NCBI RefSeq assembly: GCF_002831565.1 | Contig: NZ_CP025096.1 | Location: 806,001 to 870,000 of the forward strand | Source of the DNA: Spirosoma pollinicola | GTDB taxonomy: Bacteria; Bacteroidota; Bacteroidia; Cytophagales; Spirosomataceae | Reading direction: 5' to 3' | Length of the DNA: 64,000 nt | Position numbers and translations under genes: made by a program | Notes under the pieces: generated by a model | Database searches by the model: none | What the model was told of the DNA's origin: nothing | What the model saw: only the letters and a program-made list of their open reading frames with translations | Part shown: positions 58,120 to 64,000 of the stretch, in pieces | Numbering within the stretch: position 1 is the stretch's first letter | Layout: every line of letters begins with the position of its first letter

Positions 58120-61100
58120 ATGATAAACAACAAGCAGGAATTACCCGATAATCTCTATTGGTATAAAGATGCCATTATCTATGAATTACACATCAAAGCG
58201 TTTTGCGATGGAAATGGCGACGGAATAGGCGATTTTCAGGGATTGCTTGAGAAATTAGATTACCTCCAGGAATTAGGCGTTACGGCCATCTGGCTATTAC
58301 CATTTTATCCATCGCCCCTGCGCGATGACGGCTATGATATTGCCGATTATTATAAAATCAATTCCTCCTACGGAACCATCGACCAGTTCAAAACCCTGCT
58401 TTCCGAAGCCCACCAGCGGAATCTGAAAGTCATTACCGAACTGGTCATTAACCACACCTCCGATCAGCATCCGTGGTTTCAACGCGCCCGAAAAGCGCCC
58501 AAAGGATCGCCCGAACGGGATTACTATGTCTGGACCGATGACCCTACCCAATACAAAGACGTTCGGATCATCTTTCAGGATTTTGAAAACTCCAACTGGA
58601 CCTTTGATCATCAGGCCCAGCAGTACTACTGGCACCGTTTTTTCCACCATCAGCCCGACCTGAACTTCGACAACCCGCTGGTAAAGAGTGAGATAATTAA
58701 ACTTATTGATTTCTGGTGCGAGTTGGGTGTCGATGGTTTCCGGCTGGATGCCGTGCCTTACCTGTTCGAACGCGAAGGCACTAACGGTGAAAACCTGCCC
58801 GAAACACATGCCTTTCTAAAAGAACTGCGTAAACACATCGACGACCATTTTCCGGGCGTAGCCTTCCTGGCCGAAGCCAATATGTGGCCCGAAGACTCGG
58901 CGTCCTACTTTGGTGAGGGAGATGAGTGCCATATGAACTACCATTTTCCGGTCATGCCCCGCATGTTTATGGCCCTGCAAATGGAAGACCGGTATCCTAT
59001 TACCGATATATTCGATCAGACGCCCGCTATTCCGGACAATTGCCAATGGGCCATTTTTCTTAGAAACCACGACGAACTAACCCTCGAAATGGTGACCGAC
59101 GAAGAGCGGGACTATATGTATAAAACCTATGCCAAAGACCCCAAAGCTAAAATTAATCTCGGCATTCGGCACCGGCTGGCTCCACTTCTGGATAACAATC
59201 GGAAGAAAATAGAGCTTATGAACAGCCTGCTGTTTTCGCTGCCGGGCACTCCGGTTATCTACTACGGCGACGAGATTGGGATGGGCGACAATGTATATCT
59301 GGGCGATCGCGACGGGGTTCGTACGCCCATGCAATGGTCGCCCGATCGTAACGCCGGGTTCTCCAAGGCAAACCCTCAAAAACTTTATCTGCCCACTATT
59401 CTCGACCCGGCCTATCACTATGAATCGGTCAATGTTGAAACGCAGCGGGCTAATACCTCGTCGTTGTTCTGGTTCATGAAGCGGATGATTAATTTGCGCA
59501 AACGGCACAAGGCGTTTGGGCGGGGTGATATGAAATTTCTGCCCGTCGAAAATCCCAAAGTGCTGGCGTTTACCCGTACCTACGAGGACGAAACGCTGTT
59601 GATCGTGGTCAATCTGTCGAAGTATGCACAACCGGCCGAGGTGGAATTAAGTGACTTTAAAGGCTATGTTCCTGTAGAGGCATTTAGTAAAAATTCGTTT
59701 CCGGCCGTTCCCGATAACGAATCGTACTTTTTTACGCTGGCTCCCCATGATTACCAGTGGTTTGTGCTGGAGAAGGTCGCATCGACAACAGTCAACCCAT
59801 TATCATTGCCAACGCTCAACGTAGCTATCTGGAGTCAATTGATGAATCATGGCACCCGCGAACGACTGGAAACAAAAGTCCTTCCCGATTATTTACTTAA
59901 AGTCGACTGGTTCAGCGAGAAAAAACGAACCATGCGGAGCGTGTCGATTCTGAATTATGCGACACTCCCCCTGACTGAAGAGTCGGCTTACATTCTCCTG
60001 CTGGAGGTGTCGTATGAACAGGGGTTACCTGAAATTTTCCAGTTGATCATCGCCTTCGCCAGTGAACCACTAGCCACCAAATTAACCAATAACTGTCCGC
60101 AGTCGGTACTGGCCAAACTGGAAGTTAGTCACCAGATGGGAATTCTTTGCGATGGTTTATACATACCTGAAATTCAGCAGGCACTGCTCCACCAAATGGC
60201 AAGTGAAAACACACGCTCAAGTGGAAATCTGCTCTTTCAGCGTAAGCCTGCTCTAAGTACGTATGTGCAGACACACAGCGATATAAAATCGAAACTGATT
60301 ACCGATGGTAATGGCTATGTGTCAATTGTTTACGATGCCTGTTATCTGTTAAAGCTTTACCGAAAGGTAGAGCTGTCCATCAATCCTGATACTGAACTCA
60401 CGCGGTTCCTGTCCGAAACCGCCCAGTATGAATACGTACCTGCCTTTGCCGGGTCTATTGAACTGTTGGCTTCCGGCGAGCCGGTCATGTTAGGTACGAT
60501 GCAGGTACTGGTGGCTAAACATGGCGATGGTAAAAGCTACGTACTGGATCGAGTCAACAATTTTATCGAACGAATTCTGGCACGGGACAATAGCCAGCTG
60601 GCAACGGCTATGGCGGCCCGGCGCGGTACGTTAAGCCAGCCAGTTGCGTATAGCAAACTACCGGTCGAAACGCAGGAACTGCTGGGAAGCCGGGCGGCTG
60701 AACAGGCTCGGTTATTGGGTATTCGTGTAGGGCAGATGCACCTGGCTATGGCCTCCGAAAAGGACCTGAAGGACTTTGCCCCTGAAGAATTTTCCCTTCA
60801 TTATCAACGCTCCCTGTTTTCAGGCTTACAGTCGCTGGTTCGTGAAAGTTATCAGAGCCAGAAACGAAACCTGCAACGGCTACCCAGTGACATTCGGCAG
60901 GACGTTAACCAAATGCTGGACCGCAAAGACGATGTATTAACGACACTCAAACGGATCTACGCGAAAAAGTTAGATGCTACGAAAATCAGGATTCACGGGG
61001 ATTTGCAGCTGGAAAAAATTCTGCTGACAGGCAAAGACATTGCCATTCAGGATTTTGGTGGTGACCCTAGTCGTAGTTATAGCGAACGGCGTTTAAAGCG

Positions 61101-61485
61101 GTCGCCCCTGCGTGATGTAGCGTCTATGATCCGTTCGTTTCATTACGTAGCTCACGAAGGCTTTTTGAGGAATAACCAGGTGTCAGTCGATGAAACCACA
61201 CAATTGATACCTTATGCTGAATTCTGGGCGCACTACATGAGTGGTTTTTTTGTCCGGGCTTACCTGGAAACGGTTCAGAATAGCTCATTTATTCCCAAAA
61301 GTACCGACGATCTGCAAATGATGCTCGAAACGTATCTGCTCGAAAAAGCCATTTCCGATCTGAATTACGAACTGAATCATCGCCCCGACTGGGTGCGCGT
61401 ACCCTTGCAGATGATCAAGACAATCATTGCCGGTCAGCCTACTCAAGAGGTACTGGCTACCTATGAAGCCCAGCCTGCAAGCTAG
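58120..61485 (+). CDS. treS: Trehalose synthase-maltokinase fusion (TreS-Mak)
   Basis: A 1121-residue fusion. Residues 1 to about 550 are GH13 maltose alpha-glucosyltransferase: YELHIKAFCDGNGDGIGDFQ, nucleophile Asp in DGFRLDAVPYL, acid Glu in FLAEANMWPED, and third Asp in FLRNHDELTLEM. The rest is a maltokinase (Pep2) with the aminoglycoside-kinase-like fold: IRIHGDLQLEKIL holds the catalytic HGD, and IAIQDFGGDPSRSY the metal-binding Asp. It interconverts maltose and trehalose and makes maltose-1-phosphate, the donor for GlgE glucan synthesis. GlgE and GlgB are not in the window. Confidence 0.97.
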   Translation: MINNKQELPDNLYWYKDAIIYELHIKAFCDGNGDGIGDFQGLLEKLDYLQELGVTAIWLLPFYPSPLRDDGYDIADYYKINSSYGTIDQFKTLLSEAHQRNLKVITELVINHTSDQHPWFQRARKAPKGSPERDYYVWTDDPTQYKDVRIIFQDFENSNWTFDHQAQQYYWHRFFHHQPDLNFDNPLVKSEIIKLIDFWCELGVDGFRLDAVPYLFEREGTNGENLPETHAFLKELRKHIDDHFPGVAFLAEANMWPEDSASYFGEGDECHMNYHFPVMPRMFMALQMEDRYPITDIFDQTPAIPDNCQWAIFLRNHDELTLEMVTDEERDYMYKTYAKDPKAKINLGIRHRLAPLLDNNRKKIELMNSLLFSLPGTPVIYYGDEIGMGDNVYLGDRDGVRTPMQWSPDRNAGFSKANPQKLYLPTILDPAYHYESVNVETQRANTSSLFWFMKRMINLRKRHKAFGRGDMKFLPVENPKVLAFTRTYEDETLLIVVNLSKYAQPAEVELSDFKGYVPVEAFSKNSFPAVPDNESYFFTLAPHDYQWFVLEKVASTTVNPLSLPTLNVAIWSQLMNHGTRERLETKVLPDYLLKVDWFSEKKRTMRSVSILNYATLPLTEESAYILLLEVSYEQGLPEIFQLIIAFASEPLATKLTNNCPQSVLAKLEVSHQMGILCDGLYIPEIQQALLHQMASENTRSSGNLLFQRKPALSTYVQTHSDIKSKLITDGNGYVSIVYDACYLLKLYRKVELSINPDTELTRFLSETAQYEYVPAFAGSIELLASGEPVMLGTMQVLVAKHGDGKSYVLDRVNNFIERILARDNSQLATAMAARRGTLSQPVAYSKLPVETQELLGSRAAEQARLLGIRVGQMHLAMASEKDLKDFAPEEFSLHYQRSLFSGLQSLVRESYQSQKRNLQRLPSDIRQDVNQMLDRKDDVLTTLKRIYAKKLDATKIRIHGDLQLEKILLTGKDIAIQDFGGDPSRSYSERRLKRSPLRDVASMIRSFHYVAHEGFLRNNQVSVDETTQLIPYAEFWAHYMSGFFVRAYLETVQNSSFIPKSTDDLQMMLETYLLEKAISDLNYELNHRPDWVRVPLQMIKTIIAGQPTQEVLATYEAQPAS

Positions 61486-61548
61486 TTTTTTGCAAGCTAC
61501 CCACCGTAGCAACTACTTTATAGAAAATGCATTGAACCCGTATTAGTT

Positions 61549-61580
61549 AAGCTGACTCCAAACTGGAGTCAGCTTTTTTT
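61549..61580 (+). terminator. Intrinsic terminator of the TreS-Mak gene
   Basis: A perfect 12-bp stem (AAGCTGACTCCA and complement) with a 3-base loop, followed by eight T. It lies 64 bases after the stop codon. Confidence 0.92.
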
Positions 61581-61775
61581 TGACAAAACGAGTGTACCCG
61601 GCAGGTGCCGGTAAGCACCAATAATCAGCTTGGAACGTTGCCTGGTGCCTTTCAGTTGGGCCATCCGGGCAATAAATTGGCACCTATTATTTGTTTCTTG
61701 ATATCGAATTCTGTTGGTCAGCTTGTCTTTAATTTGACGTTTGTTCTGCACTAAGTCGATGCGATTTTCTGACAA
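61569..61775 (-). CDS. Possible small basic protein
   Basis: A 68-residue leftward frame (MSENRIDLVQNKRQIKDKL at the start), highly basic and without a family. Its last codons run into the TreS-Mak terminator hairpin, which weakens the case. It is the only candidate in the 61486-61837 gap besides that terminator. Confidence 0.25.
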   Translation of the reverse strand: MSENRIDLVQNKRQIKDKLTNRIRYQETNNRCQFIARMAQLKGTRQRSKLIIGAYRHLPGTLVLSKKS

Positions 61776-61837
61776 TTCGCTAGACGTATTGACCTCCGGT
61801 TACTGAGGGTTCCAGTATCCGATTTCAACCCTTCGCC

Positions 61838-62269
61838 CTAAGGGACATCGTTTATAATAGACAACGTGCGCTGATCAAGTGCTCCCTCATAGTATTTGTT
61901 TAAAACAGCCTGAAAAACAGGATCTGCATTGTCCAGAGAGCTAAACAACGTCATGCTCGACTTTAATTTCATATCATCTGGACTACCAAGTAGTTGATTG
62001 GCCGATTTACCGGCTACGCCAAGTAAGGCATTTGAAATTTCAAGCAGCCGACTTCCCAGGATTGGATGATCCAGGTAGGCTTTGGCTTCCCGTTTATCGT
62101 TCAGGGAATAAAATTTCGCCGTTTCACTGATACCAAGACCTTTAATTTGTGGAAATATATACCACATCCAGTGGCTCTGTTTTCGTCCGTTCTTTATTTC
62201 CCTTAAGGCTGTGGAATAATCGTTTATCTGGGCGTCTAAAAATCGCTTCAGGTTTGGTTCTGATTGCAT
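61838..62269 (-). CDS. DUF1810 family protein
   Basis: A 143-residue cytoplasmic protein. The family signature is KRFLDAQINDYSTALREIKN, then GRKQSHWMWYIFPQIKGLG and SETAKFYSLNDKREAKAYLD, with SSMTLFSSLDNADPVFQAVL near the end. The role of DUF1810 is unknown. It lies upstream of, and in the same direction as, nothing obviously related; the GH28 gene upstream ends 45 bases before its start. Confidence 0.93.
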   Translation of the reverse strand: MQSEPNLKRFLDAQINDYSTALREIKNGRKQSHWMWYIFPQIKGLGISETAKFYSLNDKREAKAYLDHPILGSRLLEISNALLGVAGKSANQLLGSPDDMKLKSSMTLFSSLDNADPVFQAVLNKYYEGALDQRTLSIINDVP

Positions 62270-62314
62270 AAGAGATCCGTTTTATGACGGTAAACTGAGA
62301 AGAGTCAATCTTGT

Positions 62315-63643
62315 TTAGTCCATGATCCTGTGGTTGACGTTCACATTTTTGAGCGTAAATCCATTAACAACTTTTTTATTGATAGCCGCGTTTTTACTCT
62401 CAACTTCGAAATTTTCAAACGTAAAATTTGAAAGCTTGTCGTACTCTGAAATAGCCACGTCGAAGAAGGTATCACAGCGAAGCTCGATATTTTTGAGGCT
62501 CACATGGTCGCAGTAGGAAAGAGGAACATCCGGTCGTCCCTGTAAATCAAAAAACTGTGTCCAGGGCTTTACATACAGAAGGCTGTGCGCCTGGCCTTTT
62601 ATGTTTTCAACCAGAATGTATTCGTAAAGCTGTGGTGTATCGGGCCTCATCTTAAGCCATAACACCCGGCTAGCCTCCTTCACAAAACAATTTCGCATAA
62701 CGATGTTTCGGTTATGAATCGCTTCACTCCCACAGGTAAGCGCCGAATGGCAAAACCCGAATTCACAGTCTTCGATGATGATATTGGTATTCGCGCCGTT
62801 GCTCGGCACACGGTCGGCCCAGGGGCCTTTGCCGCCTTTCAGCGCAATTGCGTCATCATTAACCGACATATAGCACCCTTTAATCAGTACGTTTGTGCAG
62901 GCGTCTATATCTATGGCATCCGTACTTGGTGCTTTCACCGGCTGGTAGGGCGAATAAATATGGGCATCCAGAATTTTCACATTCTGGCATTGATAATAAT
63001 GACTTGTCCAGAAACCCGAATTATGCAGGTTTACATCCTGAACCTGTACATTGTTGCATTTCCAGATAAACACAAGGCGTGGGCGGGATACCTCCAGATT
63101 CGTGCAGTTTGGATCTTGTTTTCGTCTGGCCCAGAACGCTTCCCAGAAGCGCAACCCATTCCCATCTATCGTCCCTTTTCCTGATATCGAAAACCCATTT
63201 ACCTGGTAGGCATTAACCAAGGCCGCGAAGTAATCCAGGCTTTGCCCTTCCATTCGGGACGGTAATTTTGGGTAGTCGGCAATGTTGTCAGAGCCTTTAA
63301 GAACGGCCTTTTCTGCCAGGTGCAAATGGGTTTTGTTCTTGAAAAATAAAGCGCCACTCATAAATGTACCCTTCGGGATCACGATGACACCCCCACCCTT
63401 CCGGGCTGCGAGATCAATCACCTTCTGAATAGCGTCGGTCTGAACAAGTGTGCTGTCTGATTTTGCGCCAAAGTCAGTAATGACATACGTCTTTCCAAGT
63501 TGCGCCAGGCTCATTTTCAGGGTAGTTGTAAACCAGCTGCTGATCGGACTGCCATCCGGAAACGATGGCTTCATCACTTTTTGCGCAAAAAGTTGTTCGC
63601 TCAGGAACAACATACACATCAGGGCCACTGCTATTGATTTCAT
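62315..63643 (-). CDS. Glycoside hydrolase family 28 (polygalacturonase-like)
   Basis: A 442-residue exported parallel beta-helix enzyme. A signal peptide (KSIAVALMCMLFLSEQLFAQ) and an N-terminal cap with VITDFGAKSDSTLVQTDAIQ are present. The catalytic region has APSTDAIDIDACTNVLIKGC (the NTD position), NDDAIALKGG with the Asp pair, FCHSALTCGSEA keeping the active-site His, and LWLKMRP in place of the RIK motif. It cleaves galacturonans or related uronic or rhamnose linkages in the periplasm. It precedes the DUF1810 gene by 45 bases and may be co-transcribed. Confidence 0.93.
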   Translation of the reverse strand: MKSIAVALMCMLFLSEQLFAQKVMKPSFPDGSPISSWFTTTLKMSLAQLGKTYVITDFGAKSDSTLVQTDAIQKVIDLAARKGGGVIVIPKGTFMSGALFFKNKTHLHLAEKAVLKGSDNIADYPKLPSRMEGQSLDYFAALVNAYQVNGFSISGKGTIDGNGLRFWEAFWARRKQDPNCTNLEVSRPRLVFIWKCNNVQVQDVNLHNSGFWTSHYYQCQNVKILDAHIYSPYQPVKAPSTDAIDIDACTNVLIKGCYMSVNDDAIALKGGKGPWADRVPSNGANTNIIIEDCEFGFCHSALTCGSEAIHNRNIVMRNCFVKEASRVLWLKMRPDTPQLYEYILVENIKGQAHSLLYVKPWTQFFDLQGRPDVPLSYCDHVSLKNIELRCDTFFDVAISEYDKLSNFTFENFEVESKNAAINKKVVNGFTLKNVNVNHRIMD

Positions 63644-63844
63644 ATTTAATTACGTTCTGCCCAAAATATTTATTGATAATTCAGCAATATGCTCATCTTT
63701 TTGACATCGTCTTTCATACCCATTCCCTTACAATAAGCCCTTGATGAACAAAAACCCATAAAGTTAGTAGTCATAGCAGTAGAACGTTTGGTTCAGTTGA
63801 GGGCATATCACAGACGAAGTACAAGTTAATCGAGGAGCAAGAAC

Positions 63845-64000
63845 ATGGGTAAAGGAAGTAAACTCTATAGTATTTTTTTCAATAAATGTCCCCGTTGTCA
63901 AACTGGCAATTTCTTCGCCGTCAACAACCCCTATATCCTTAAGCGATTTGACAAAATGAATGATCAGTGTCCCTGCTGCGGGGAGCGATTCAGCCGCGAA
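63845..64000 (+). CDS. DUF983 family protein (3' end outside the window)
   Basis: A frame open from ATG 63845 to the window edge, 52 codons. The start MGKGSKLYSIFFNKCPRCQT and the second Cys pair in DQCPCCGERFSRE form the zinc-ribbon-like N terminus of DUF983 proteins, which continue with two membrane helices. Function unknown. It is divergent from the GH28 gene. Confidence 0.85.
   Translation, partial: MGKGSKLYSIFFNKCPRCQTGNFFAVNNPYILKRFDKMNDQCPCCGERFSRE

Overview
The window looks like a chromosome segment of a Cytophagales bacterium close to Spirosoma (phylum Bacteroidota). This rests on a SusC/SusD pair, type IX secretion sorting domains, promoters of the TAnnTTTG type, weak Shine-Dalgarno signals, and families common there (DUF4468, DUF6624, DUF7710, GH97). 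The organism is inferred from gene content, not from a marker gene. No tRNA, rRNA or CRISPR array was seen.

Region 1 (1 to about 29.3 kb) is most of an integrated tailed-phage genome or a relative. It opens inside a terminase large subunit, followed by a portal and a minor head protein that carries a C-terminal ADP-ribosyltransferase domain. No capsid or tail genes follow. Next comes an accessory stretch: a leftward TIR-domain operon with an XRE regulator and a GIY-YIG nuclease, a membrane protein, umuDC, a type IX secreted protein, and an ABC-ATPase/TOPRIM protein of the OLD/PARIS kind. From 14 to 23 kb runs a compact leftward early operon with many 1-4 base overlaps. It holds YopX, zinc-ribbon and NUMOD1 proteins, a replication initiator with six internal iterons (a lambda-like origin), HU, a RecT-like recombinase interrupted by an in-frame TAG, small membrane proteins, an excisionase-like protein and an antirepressor. 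A divergent S24-type repressor at 23.2 kb faces it across inverted-repeat operators. Cargo genes at 23.9-27.9 kb and a leftward tyrosine integrase (27.9-29.2 kb) close the element. A decayed copy of an integrase 3' end at 26.3 kb brackets an AT-rich two-gene module of unknown function.

Region 2 (29.6-38 kb) is host sequence: small secreted proteins, an AraC regulator divergent from a DoxX/monooxygenase/NmrA-like operon, a LamG protein with a gliding-type sorting domain, SnoaL and VOC proteins, and two 129-bp inverted-repeat elements flanking a small membrane protein.

Region 3 (38-64 kb) holds the SusC/SusD pair, a DUF7710 protein, a blasticidin-S-deaminase-like enzyme, a YihY/BrkB membrane protein, a class IV aminotransferase, and a Crp/Fnr regulator with three matching boxes near two neighbouring genes. 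It continues with two alpha/beta hydrolases, a barstar-like protein, GH97, DUF2254, a trehalose synthase-maltokinase fusion, DUF1810, GH28 and the start of a DUF983 protein. A roughly 55-65 bp intergenic repeat with a variable hairpin occurs four times, always on the same strand.

All assignments come from reading the sequence and translations. No database search was run.
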